DNA from: Salvia splendens
Lineage: Eukaryota > Streptophyta > Magnoliopsida > Lamiales > Lamiaceae
Direction of reading: 5' to 3'
DNA length: 64,000 nt
Assembly: GCF_004379255.2 (NCBI RefSeq)
Contig: NC_056041.1
Location: 21,049,559 to 21,113,558 of the forward strand
In this document: positions 54,990-64,000 of the stretch, one piece after another
How positions within the stretch are numbered: position 1 is the first letter of the stretch
Layout: every line of letters starts with the position of its first letter
Notes under the pieces: model-generated
The model's database searches: none
What the model was told of the DNA's origin: nothing
The model's input: the letters and a program-made list of their open reading frames with translations, nothing else
Position numbers and translations under genes: made by a program

Positions 54990-55592
54990 CTTGGAACTAG
55001 CAGAAGAAGAAGGAAGCTCGGCTTTGAGCGCGGCTTTGAGTTCGGCTTTGAGCCGAGAAGACAGTTGGTCTTGAGCCGAGAAGCAAAGGAGTTCGGTTTG
55101 TGTACCGAGAAAGGAGTTCGGTTTGTGAACCGAGAAGGGAGCTCGGTTGTGAGCCGAAGAGAGTGCTCGGTTGTGAGCCGAAAAGAAAGTTCGGTCTTGA
55201 GTCAAGAATAGAGTTCGTCTTGAGCCGAAAAAGAAGAAGCTACAGTTCGGTCTTGAACCGAGAAGGAAGTTCGGCCTAGAGAAACTAGCCGTTGGTGCAG
55301 CAGTTAGTTAGCCGAGATGTAGCAGTTATTCTTCTTGCTTTCTTGATTCTTCTTGTAGTTAGTTAGTAGCAGTTGCTACTTGATTGTAGAGCTTTAAATA
55401 GCTCAAAACCATGTACGTAGTTAGTAGTGAAAAAATCAATAAAGAGTTTTCAAGTTTTCTCTCCAAGATTACCATCTTCGATACTCTAAGTGTGAGTGTG
55501 TGTTCTTCTGCATTGTGAGTGATCATACAACTGTGAGTGTGTGTGTGATTCACCTGAGTGTGTGAAAGTCTTGTGCGTATTGAATCCCAACA
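54906..55592 (+). repeat. 3' LTR of the young Copia (687 bp)
   Basis: Same start, end and length as the 5' LTR, offset exactly 4765 bp. No difference was found by reading. Confidence 0.93.
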
Positions 55593-56813
55593 CAGCTGAA
55601 ACATAAATGAGCTGACGGCTGACTTCTTCAACCCCTTGCACCGGCTCCCTTCTTTTCCTCGCCGCCTCCAACGTCCTTCCCCTTATTGCGGCGTGTGTAT
55701 ACCTTCCAACCGCCCAGGCCGCTGACCGTATCACAGAATGCCTCATCCGAGAAAAGAACAGCATTGCTCCATTTGCATCACCACCATATGCAAAGCCTGC
55801 TAGCACTGCATTCCATGATACTATATCAGGATGTTTGATCAGTTTAAATGCAGTTTTGGCCAAATACAAGAAGCCACATCTTGCATACATATCAGCCAAG
55901 GAGCAACCAGCAAAAGCATTGGCTTCAAACCCATAATTAACACTAACCCCATGTATCTGCCTGCCATATTCTGGCTGACCAAGAGATCCACAAGCTCTAA
56001 AAACACTCCCAAAGATCCACTAACCCCGTGACAGCATTTCCTTAAAACAACTCAGAGCTTCTATCTCATAACCCAGTTTTGACAACCCTGCAATAATTGA
56101 ACTCCAGGAAATCAAATCCTTTAATTTGATTAAGGAGAAAGCATCCCATGCCTCGTTAATTCGACCAAACTTGTTGTACATTGCAATGAGAGCATTTTGA
56201 GCTATTAGGTGGGAACCAAATTCAGACTTAACAACCTTGGCATGCAACTGCTCCCCCAAACCAGCCTCTGACAGACGTGAACAAGCTTTAATCACACCTC
56301 CAAAAGTGAAGTGATCGGGCATAAAACCAAACCACTGCATTTCGATATACGATTCAATGGCTTCAATGTCCTGGCCGTACTGCGAGTATCCAGCAATCAA
56401 TGCATTCCAACTCACCACATTTCTCTCCCACATACTGTCGAAACTTCCTCAGCATCCCCTGTTAATCCACATTTTCCATATATATTGATTAGGTGATTCT
56501 CAAGAATCATATAGGGGAGCAAGTTAGATCTCAAGAGATGATCGTGAACTTTCCTTCCATATTCCACGGATCTCAAAGCTGAGCACGCAGAAATCAAATG
56601 AATATATGTGCTAGGATCAATCACACAATCTGCTTTCTTTCGTAAAGCATCAAAGGCGTGAAGGGCATCCCTGAAAAGCTTCTGATTGCACAAGGAGCCT
56701 ATATACACATTAAAAGGCTGTTCATTCTTGAAACTTGAACTCGCAGCATTGTGAATGCCGCAGTTGACATGGCTGCAGGAACATTTCAGAGTAGACTGCA
56801 ATCTTCTCATCAT

Positions 56814-57897
56814 CTTCTGGTGCAGAAAACACCAGATGCTTTCAAAACGTATCTACCAGATATAGCATCTAGTCTGTGTGCACAGAAAGCATAACAACGA
56901 ATGCATTCACATTGTTCTTCCATAGGTATTCATCCAAACGAGCAAAGATCACTACGGTTACGTGTTATCTAAAGCTCGTCTTGTGTAACATAACTGTTTC
57001 ATTCTTTGTCGAATTAGAAAAAGACGTTCTGCTCGAAAGTAATAGTGATGCCAGCATCAAGTTCTTCAGTTTCTTGTATGATCACCACTTCAAAAGTGGA
57101 AGAAATACAATGTTTAGCAACCGCTGATTGCACATCTATTTTACATCGCTGATTGAACAGAGATTTCCCCCTAAACCTTAGTGGGGAATTTCGTCGAGTA
57201 GGTTGCCTGCAATTGGCCAACAGGTTTTTTCAGATGCATTCTTTATGATTTGAGTGGAGCTGAGTATCCATCAATAAAGCTGATGAGATAAATTCTCAAA
57301 TCCACTCAAATTATCACACCCTAATCAAAATTCAAATTAAATTCAACAAATTTCCTAATAAATTAACCAATTTCAATCGAATTTCCAAAAAAACATCAAA
57401 TTTTCAAACAAATTCACCAATTTCAGTGGACATACCGTCGATAGGAGTGGTGGAGGATGAGGGTTCCTATCCTCTTATATGGGTCGGTCACAGCGGCAAG
57501 GATCCTCTGCAGTGTATTGAAGATTCTAACATCATTGTCAAATAACGAAAACAATTTCTCTCTTATTTCATAAATTTATACTCCAAAACAAATCATCTCC
57601 TTACATTCAATGATCCAAACTAACTTAAGCAAAAAATTTAAAAATGACCAACTTAATTAAAAGCATAAAAAACATAACATTCCACTAATATGTCTAATTT
57701 ACTTTTTTACCACTTTTGATAATTATACCACACTCCACTAACTTTACGTCACTCATATTTTTATTGTTGTATGAACCTCTTGTTTGTTGTAGTCCCCTTA
57801 TTATCCCTTATTATGGTTCCATTTCATTTTTAATATTTTTTTATAACAAACACCATATTTCACTAACTCAATTTCATTCGTATTTTATTATAAAATT
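56814..57897. other. Upstream region of the PPR pseudogene and intergenic sequence
   Basis: No gene recognised. A/T-rich from about 57250. The segment 57420-57530 has a less A/T-rich patch (GGGTTCCTATCCTC) of unknown nature. Confidence 0.45.
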
Positions 57898-58152
57898 AAT
57901 ACTTCCTTCGCTCATTAGTAAATGTCTCATTTTTTCTTGGCTCGGGTTTTAAAAAATTATTTAATTTTGTAAAAAAAAAACTAAAAAAGGACTAGTGGAA
58001 CGTGGATTATATTTGTATATTATATTGGTTTTTATAATAAATGTGAGTAAAACGTGGGTTAGTAGAATGTGAGATCCCCTTGTTGAATATAGTAGGATAA
58101 CATTTATGGCGGACATATTAAAAAGGAAAAATGAGACATTAAGTATATAAAA
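57898..58152. mobile_element. Stowaway-like MITE, diverged
   Basis: The left end TACTTCCTTCGCTCATTAGT pairs loosely with the inverted right end (ATACTTAATGTCTCATTTTT); both contain an AATGTCTCATTTTT block. Typical small non-coding element. Confidence 0.55.
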
Positions 58153-58479
58153 ATAGGATCCACGTACCACTAAGTTTATCGATCTGCTTTTTTTTTTTAT
58201 ATTTCTAAAACCTAGAGTCAAAATGAGACCCATATTGAGACGAAAGCAATATACAAAAGTATGATCAATTTTCCACGAATCTCTTTCATTCAATTTTTAG
58301 ATTTTGTAAAATTCGTGCCATATTAAATAATTATGGGGTAATAAGAAGAGTTTAATTTGTTGGGCTGGGAAATGGAGTACATACATTTGAATAACTCAAT
58401 TATGAAGTATACCTAAAATTAATTAAGAGCCCAACCATATTGCTCCTTCTAGGTTTAGCCCCAAATTTCTAAGCCGGCG

Positions 58480-59987
58480 CCGAACCCTAAGCTGAATCTG
58501 ATTAGATCATCTGAGTGGAATATGTGTTGTTAACGTAGGCGGAGAGAGCTCGAACGGAGAATCGGAGGCTCTGCTTCGTCAATGGAGAGAATTAAGAGCT
58601 TTGTAACTGCATTGTAGGTAAGGTTTTGTTTGTTTCTGAAATTTGGTTCGAGATTGTTTGTTTTCTACAACCGATGAGTTGAACGCACTGTGCAGCCCAA
58701 TTCCACTCATATAGTTATATGCAGCATGCCTTCATGAGATGTGCAGAACAAAATCTATTCTTGGTTTGCCAATTGAGAATATACTGTTAAAGCAACCAAA
58801 TTTCACTTGAAAAATGAAAAATCTGCATTTAACTGTTTTAGGTGTGATTTTGGATTTTCGATACTAGTTGCTATATGTATATGTGATGTCTGCATTTAAC
58901 TGTTTATTTGGAAATATCAACCCTCAATTTACTGAACCTCTTTATCAGGATTTTTGTCAGGTATAGGTCCTCTTGAAGGTTGCAAGCTCATTCAGAATAA
59001 AAAGGTGAGCTTCAGTTGTTACTTGCTAACATCTCTTTGCCAGTATGGGGATAACAAATCTTACTTGCAAACATCTCTTTGCTAGAATAACATCTTTCTT
59101 GGCTCTAAGTATTGTCTAAGCTCTTTTTCTATGCGATAATTACTACTAATATGTACCATATTATGTCAAATAAATATTTCTAGACTTTACTAATATAGTA
59201 TGCCGTATCCTAATTATGTCAGAAGTTTTTTAGCATACACATTGCTGGAACTTACTAATTTGTTGATATATTATCTTATCTTTTGTCTTATTGCAACCTA
59301 ACAGATGTCACTTGTGCATGCCTTCATAGTCATGAAGAATGAGGCAATTGAATGGAGGCATGCACAAGAGACATCTTTTAGGTTGCAGAAAGAGAGTGAA
59401 ACCAAGAGAAGAGAGTGAAATGAACATGGAAACAAATAAATGGTGGCTGGTAATTATAGACAAATTCTTAGTGATTTTGCTCTTTTTTCAAGTTTGAATT
59501 CGAATTTTGTCATATATCTCGGAAATCAGAATCAGAAAATCTATTCTAAAAAATCTTTCACACTATGTCAGTATCCCATTATCTTTAATAAAATCATCCT
59601 GTAGCCAACCTTTTTTACCACATAAATTTAATATTCACGCACAAAGCTAGATATGTAATGCAGCTTCACAATACAGAGCACACGGCTCGAGATACACATG
59701 TATTAACCAATTGACAGTTTTAGTTTTTCTCAGTCTTTAATACAACAGCTTCTCTGAAAATTATATAATATGCATTAGATGTACATAATATTATCTTTGA
59801 AATCATTTAATGATTTCCTGCCAAAATTAGCTAGAATGGGATTTTGTGAATTTTTAGAAAAATCTGTCATTATAGATGTATAGATGTATAGATTTTTGTC
59901 TGAGCGGTTCTAATGTATTTTGTTTTGTCTAATTTGTTTTTCAAGGCCCTTTTTATACCCTTATTGTTTAGAGTAGTGAGTCAAGTG
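58480..59987 (+). promoter_or_regulatory. Promoter side and 5' UTR with introns of the CFIm68-like gene
   Basis: A likely first non-coding exon ends at about 58617 with CATTGTAG/GTAAGG. A possible second lies near 58960-59005 (GGTTGCAAGCTC and CAGAATAAAAAG/GTGAGC). The last leader intron ends at TTTTTCAAG near 59945, in front of the exon with the start codon. No gene was found in the introns. Confidence 0.45.
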
Positions 59988-62135
59988 ATGGATGTAAATG
60001 AAGTTGGAGGTGGAGGTGCTGGTTATGGTGGAGATCCGAATGAGCAGTTCCACCGAAACGAGGCAATCTCAGCTGTTGCTGATGATGATGGTTTTCTTGG
60101 CGAGGAGGATGACGACTATGAGGATCTCTACAATGACGTTAATGTTGGTGAGAACTTCCAGCAGTCTCTTCGTAGGAATGAGGACAACCCAACGCACAGG
60201 AACGAGGAAGTGCAAGACAAGAAGCCGAAGGTGGCCCAACCCACGCCACAGCTGCAGTTGCAGCCACAGCTTCAGCTGCAACCTCAATCACACCTAGAGG
60301 GTGGAGGTATTGGTTTGCCAGATGATGCAGCTTCATCCAGGATTCCTGGTGTAGTAGAGGGGTTTCACGATGTAGGATTTAGAGGGAATGCCAGTGCAAG
60401 TGACGTGGGACTTGGTAGAGGTGCGGGAGGGCTAGTTCCTGGTGGTGGGGGTGGATTTAGAGTTGAGTTAGGGCAGTCATCGAATAAAATAGCTGATTTG
60501 GAAGAGCGGGCCGTAAACAGCAATGTCCCAAATAACCAACAAATGGTTCATCATCAGCAGCCACATGCGGCTAACTTAGGGACTTATGATAATGCTAGGA
60601 GCACGGGGAATATGAACGGGTCTGGTGGAAATGTGTATGGAGCTGATGGTGTGAGTGGAGGGCCTGGCGGTGGAGGTGATGGAGCAGTTGGAGGTGGAGG
60701 TGGGATTGGCAGTGGGGGTGGAGGGACAATCCTCTTTGTCGGTGACCTTCATTGGTGGACAACAGATGGTGAACTGGAAGCAGAACTTTGCAAGTATGGA
60801 CCAGTAAAAGAGGTGAAGTTCTTTGATGAGAGAGCTAGTGGCAAGTCCAAAGGATACTGTCAAGTCGAGTTTTTTGATCCTGGAGCTGCCACCTCCTGCA
60901 AAGAAGGAATGAATGGCCATGTTTTCAATGGACGGCCCTGCGTTGTTGCTTATGCCTCACCATATACTGTGAAAAGAATGGGAGAGGCCCAGGTTAACAG
61001 AAATCAACAACAAATGGGTGGGACAGCACTTAACCAACCTAGGAGAGGTCCTGCGGATTTACCTAGTAAACCTGGTGGAGTTGGTAACAATATACCTGCT
61101 GTTGGAAATCAGCATAGTGCTGGGGATAATAGTGGCAGGGGCTTTGGGAGAGGAAACTGGGGTAGAGGTAATGCTCAGGTAGGGATTAATAACAGAGGCC
61201 CAGTTGGCCCAATGAGGAATAGGGCTGGTGGAATGGCTGGTCGTGGCTTAGCTGGTAATGGATTTGGTCAGGTTGGTGGAGCCCCTCCAATGATGCACCC
61301 TCAGGCTATGATGGGCCAAGGTTTTGATCCTGCTTTTGCAGGTCATATGGGGAGAATGGGTGGTTATGGTGGATTTCCTGGAGCTCCTGCAGCTCCCTTT
61401 CCGGGCATCATGTCTTCATTTGGGCCTGTTGGAAATGTCGGTTTGCCCGGTGTAGCTCCACATGTTAATCCTGCGTTCTTTGGGAGGGGGATGCCCTTGG
61501 GTGGCATGGGGATGGGTCCCACTCCTGGAGTTGAGGGGCCTAATATGGGAATGTGGTCAGATCCTAATATGGGAGGATGGGCAGGTGATGAACATGGAGG
61601 GAGAGCAGGGGAATCTAGTTATGGGGAAGAAGCTACTTCGGACCATCAGTATGGGGAGGGGAGTCAAGAAAGGGGGCCGTGGACAAATACCACGAAGGAT
61701 AAAGATAGAGGGTCAGAAAGGGACTGGTCTGGCTCTTCTGAAAGAAGGTACAGAGATGATCGAGGAGCTGGGTATGAAAGAGAAGCGCCTAGAGAGAAAG
61801 CTGTTCGTCAAGATCTTGATTGGTCAGAAAGGAGACATCGTGATGACAAAGATGTCGGCAGAGACAGGCAAAAAGAGCGGGAAAAGGATCGTGAGCGTTC
61901 CATAGACCATGAGCGTGGTGGCCGTGAGCGTGACAGAGAACGGCATAGAGATGATAGAGACAGATATGCGGATCACCATAGGCACAAAAACCGCGAGGCA
62001 GAATATGATGATGATTGGGACAGGGGAAGATCATCAAGATCCCATGGCAAGTCAAGGGTGTCTCATGAGGAAGAGCATAGATCACGATCAAGGGATGCTG
62101 ATTATGGGAAGAGGCGACGTCTGACCTCTGAGTAA
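59988..62135 (+). CDS. CFIm68/CPSF6-like RNA-binding protein
   Basis: One coding exon, 715 residues from ATG 59988 (MDVNEVGGGGAGYGG). The first 25 codons of the longer open frame are judged to be leader, because they include an intron acceptor. An acidic N-terminus (DDGFLGEEDDDYEDLYNDV) is followed by a Gln/Leu repeat, a Gly-rich stretch, one RRM (about residues 247-325; RNP2 LFVGDL, RNP1 KGYCQVEF), a long Gly/Met/Pro-rich region and an Arg/Asp/Glu-rich tail with RERDRERHRDDRD-like repeats (about 565-715). This order is that of the large subunit of cleavage factor I, which with the 25-kDa subunit binds UGUA sites and guides poly(A) site choice in the nucleus. The RS/RD-like tail would mediate protein contacts and nuclear import. 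Intact. Confidence 0.88.
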   Translation: MDVNEVGGGGAGYGGDPNEQFHRNEAISAVADDDGFLGEEDDDYEDLYNDVNVGENFQQSLRRNEDNPTHRNEEVQDKKPKVAQPTPQLQLQPQLQLQPQSHLEGGGIGLPDDAASSRIPGVVEGFHDVGFRGNASASDVGLGRGAGGLVPGGGGGFRVELGQSSNKIADLEERAVNSNVPNNQQMVHHQQPHAANLGTYDNARSTGNMNGSGGNVYGADGVSGGPGGGGDGAVGGGGGIGSGGGGTILFVGDLHWWTTDGELEAELCKYGPVKEVKFFDERASGKSKGYCQVEFFDPGAATSCKEGMNGHVFNGRPCVVAYASPYTVKRMGEAQVNRNQQQMGGTALNQPRRGPADLPSKPGGVGNNIPAVGNQHSAGDNSGRGFGRGNWGRGNAQVGINNRGPVGPMRNRAGGMAGRGLAGNGFGQVGGAPPMMHPQAMMGQGFDPAFAGHMGRMGGYGGFPGAPAAPFPGIMSSFGPVGNVGLPGVAPHVNPAFFGRGMPLGGMGMGPTPGVEGPNMGMWSDPNMGGWAGDEHGGRAGESSYGEEATSDHQYGEGSQERGPWTNTTKDKDRGSERDWSGSSERRYRDDRGAGYEREAPREKAVRQDLDWSERRHRDDKDVGRDRQKEREKDRERSIDHERGGRERDRERHRDDRDRYADHHRHKNREAEYDDDWDRGRSSRSHGKSRVSHEEEHRSRSRDADYGKRRRLTSE

Positions 62136-63680
62136 CTCTTATGGATTGCAGAGCAACTTGAAGATAATTCTTCTCTTCTTGCTGGATGCTAGTAAGTCCT
62201 TCAACTCTATTGTTCTCATTTAATTTATGGTAGACTTTTCTTACCTTGCTATTCGTTTCAATTGCATCTCTTCTTAATAATGTAAAATTAGCCTTTGATT
62301 TCTTTGTTATGTTGTTATAGCTGGATCATCTCACATAAGTAAAGCACTAGATTTTCCTTCTTGAAATTCTAAAACAAAAGTTGAGCTGCCTATTAAGGTT
62401 TAATTTTAAATCTTAACAGACAGTTTCCAATTCTTAGTAGTTAGGTACCTCTCAGCCTTGTTAAACTTGAGAATATAAGTGCATTACCTTAACTTCTTTC
62501 TTTTTCACGGGATAAGTCTTCTCGGCAAAAAATATCAGTTTAGTTGAAAAACTTAAGCAAGAATTAAAAGTTAGATAGTACTCCCTCCGTTCCGCAGTAG
62601 TTGAGTCATTTCTTTTTCTGCACTCGTTTTAGAAAAATGATAATAAATAGTTAAAGTAGAGAAATAGTAAAGTAAGAGAGGCAATACTGTAGAGAGGAGT
62701 CTTATCTATATTATTCTCTTTTTTACTTCATTTCTTCTCCAATTTTAATGCAAAATTGTGAAAGTAAGAGAGATGTAGAGAGAAAAAGTAATTAAAGTAT
62801 TGTTAGTGGAGAATGAGCCCCACCTCATTAGAGTGAAAAGAGTTTCCAAAATTGGAAAGTGCATATTCGTGTGAGACGAACTAAAAAGGAAAGAGTGCAT
62901 ATTCATGTGGGACGGAGGGAGTATTATTTTTCCAAAACGAGTGCAGAAAATGAAATGACTCAACTACCGTGGAACGGAGGGAGTAATAACTATCACTTGG
63001 CAAGCTAGAGTATAAAAGGATCACACAAGAACTTAATATGCAAACATGATTATAGTATAATTATAAACACTCTCGAAACAATAGGAGTCAACAAAAGTGA
63101 TAATCTTCTGCTCCCTAGCGCTGGGCCAGCTATTTCCAAAATGAATCTTCGATGCCTTTGTGTTCGGAAAACAACCTATTTATTTTACCGAGCCGGGACA
63201 AAATGTCCAAAGCCTGACCGTTTCTGGGGGGGGGGGGAGTTTCTGAGATGTGTGTGCCTCAGTGAGTATCACCTTTATCTGTTGCAACACAATACTCATG
63301 TATAGATTATATGGATCTCCAAATTGTCATCTTAATTTGTTCCATGTTTTTATTGGATGTTGGTTATTACCATATATGTTCTCCCTGTAAATATTTGGAA
63401 ATAGAAAAGTGAGAACTGCATTTAGCTCTCTGATCATGAAATGAACGGAACCCTGTCAACTATGATGCATAGTTACTTGTATACGTCGTGTTGGATACCT
63501 TTATTTTTAATTAAATCTGTCCATTTAATCAATCATTCTGATTATGTCATTGATATTGCCATTGGGGGTGCTGTTTTAAGCTCAATTACCACTGCAACAC
63601 CCCGATTAGATATCTGGTTGACACTAATAGTATATAACTCGTGTCTAACATATTTGTTCTGACCGTAGTTGGGAGGCATT
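62136..63680 (+). other. 3' UTR of the CFIm68-like gene with a long intron
   Basis: After the stop, a donor-like GGATGCTA/GTAAGTCC (about 62192) and a distant acceptor-like TTCTGACCGTAG (about 63670) suggest a 3' UTR intron of about 1.5 kb holding a MITE. A (G)13 run at about 63226 lies within it. Confidence 0.4.
62579..62986. mobile_element. Stowaway-type MITE, about 0.4 kb
   Basis: The left CTCCCTCCGTTCCGCAGTAG and the inverted right end (CTCCCTCCGTTCCACGGTAG) are a strong TIR pair, with TA at both borders. A second GGGACGGAGGGAGTATT end inside (about 62918) shows a nested or duplicated copy. Confidence 0.88.
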
Positions 63681-64000
63681 GATATTCCGTTGGAGGTTGT
63701 TCGCTGAAGTCTGGAATCCAGCAAAAGCAGAGGGTGCATAAGATTCTACTTAGTAGAGGATGAGAAGTCATGGTTAAACCTCGTAGTGTTCGTTAGGCAG
63801 AGAACCTTCTATTTAGTTGTCAGACATTTCATTTATGTTAAAACTCGATTGTGTCTTTTTCAAATCAATGTTGTGGATGATGGGTTAAAAGGCATAGTGG
63901 ATATTTGAAAATGAGATGTTGTATGCATATGATGTAATTAGATTAAAAGACTTAGGATGTTCCCTCTTTGCCCATATTTTTGTTTTGAATTTTGTTCATG
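63681..64000. other. Probable last 3' UTR exon and downstream sequence
   Basis: No coding potential. May contain the poly(A) region of the CFIm68-like gene. Confidence 0.3.

Larger units (their letters stand above)
50141..55592 (+). mobile_element. Intact, young Ty1/Copia retrotransposon (5,452 bp)
   Basis: Both LTRs are 687 bp and appear identical wherever compared. Target duplication CAGCT. PBS, one uninterrupted gag-pol frame and a polypurine tract are present. All parts needed for autonomy can be seen, so it may be active or very recently active. Confidence 0.95.
44908..55733 (-). mobile_element. Ty3/Gypsy chromovirus, degenerate, with a Copia nested in one LTR
   Basis: Target duplications CAGAA at 44903-44907 and 55734-55738. 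Without the Copia the element is about 5.4 kb. Its coding strand is minus, so the 5' LTR is the right-hand, Copia-interrupted one. Four differences between the LTRs were seen over 443 bp. Coding order is gag, protease, RT, RNase H, integrase, chromodomain. Confidence 0.92.
49834..55733 (-). repeat. Gypsy 5' LTR, interrupted by the Copia element
   Basis: 49834-50140 plus 55598-55733 reconstitute 443 bp, the same length as the other LTR. The CAGCT duplication of the Copia is at 50136-50140 and 55593-55597. Confidence 0.92.
43995..56813 (-). pseudogene. Pentatricopeptide repeat (PLS/E-class) gene, split by a Gypsy-Copia nest and otherwise decayed
   Basis: The minus strand starts at ATG 56813 (MMRRLQSTLKCSCSHVNCG), with PPR units such as NVVSWNALIAGYSQYG and DIVSWNAVLAGFAYGG. 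It is interrupted after RMRHS at 55734 by the Gypsy element. It resumes at 44907 (GSAPND) and ends with an E-type tail (IKKLRGQIWIKVKDQIHVF) at 43995. Besides the insertion: a one-base loss near 56440 (DAEEV), a TAG near 56022, a frame change near 44880, a TGA in place of Cys near 44712 (DMYVK-stop) and a one-base loss near 44695. PPR proteins of this class act in organelle RNA editing or processing. With this many lesions it is a pseudogene. Confidence 0.88.

Noticed and set aside
59913..59987. Upstream extension of the CFIm68-like frame
   Set aside because: It crosses a pyrimidine-rich AG acceptor and its peptide is hydrophobic and unlike the family; the ATG at 59988 is better.
63222..63236. 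(G)13 run as a G-quadruplex element
   Set aside because: A single homopolymer with no further G-runs close by; could be a sequencing artefact.

Overview
This is a plant nuclear window, almost certainly from a eudicot. The evidence is spliced plant genes (MYB-CC, SBP-box, mTERF, PPR, CFIm68-like), a miR156 target site, plant Copia, Gypsy chromovirus, MULE and PIF/Harbinger elements, tRNA-type SINEs and (TA)n-flanked MITEs. The repeat style would fit an asterid such as Lamiales, but that is inference. Most of the window is transposon: only five host genes can be seen, and two of these are broken by insertions.

Layout. Positions 1-17082 are a large repeat-rich locus on the minus strand. It holds an apparently intact ten-exon Ulp1-type protease gene (1-4802, running off the left edge) and a decayed FAR1-type transposase gene (13570-16653). 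Introns, promoters and the intergenic space are filled with an A/T-rich minisatellite built on TATCATTTTATC, partly in 272/230-bp higher-order units. A Copia element (5778-12177, flanks CTATA) lies inside the minisatellite. The right terminus near 17082 sits head-to-head with a 1-kb derivative (17104-18098) that shares its ends and minisatellite and carries a gene fragment. Up to about 19830, further small elements follow one another, each separated by a TA microsatellite.

Positions 21425-23022 are an intact seven-exon MYB-CC (PHR1-like) gene. Positions 23640-24360 are a SINE-like, tandemly expanded tRNA-derived repeat. Positions 25876-27965 are a PIF/Harbinger element carrying only ORF1.

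Positions 28167-38252 are an mTERF gene split by an 8.3-kb Mutator-like element (28313-36639, 9-bp duplication GTATACAAC). The MULE carries two converging genes, a plant-mobile-domain (PMD) protein (+) and a MURA-type transposase (-). Their C-terminal tails are homologous. GCCAA/TTGGC palindrome arrays lie inside both ends and between the two gene tails. This is the most unusual structure in the window.

Positions 41258-42747 are an intact SPL gene with a miR156 site. Positions 43995-56813 are a PPR pseudogene on the minus strand, split by a Gypsy chromovirus (44908-55733, TSD CAGAA). One LTR of that Gypsy was in turn hit by a young, intact Copia (50141-55592, TSD CAGCT, LTRs identical by eye). 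Positions 59988-62135 encode a CFIm68/CPSF6-like RNA-binding protein with introns in both UTRs.

The host genes show no operon-like relation. MYB-CC suggests phosphate-type regulation, SPL phase change under miR156, mTERF and PPR organelle gene expression, and CFIm68 pre-mRNA 3' end choice. All comparisons were made by eye; no search or alignment program was run.
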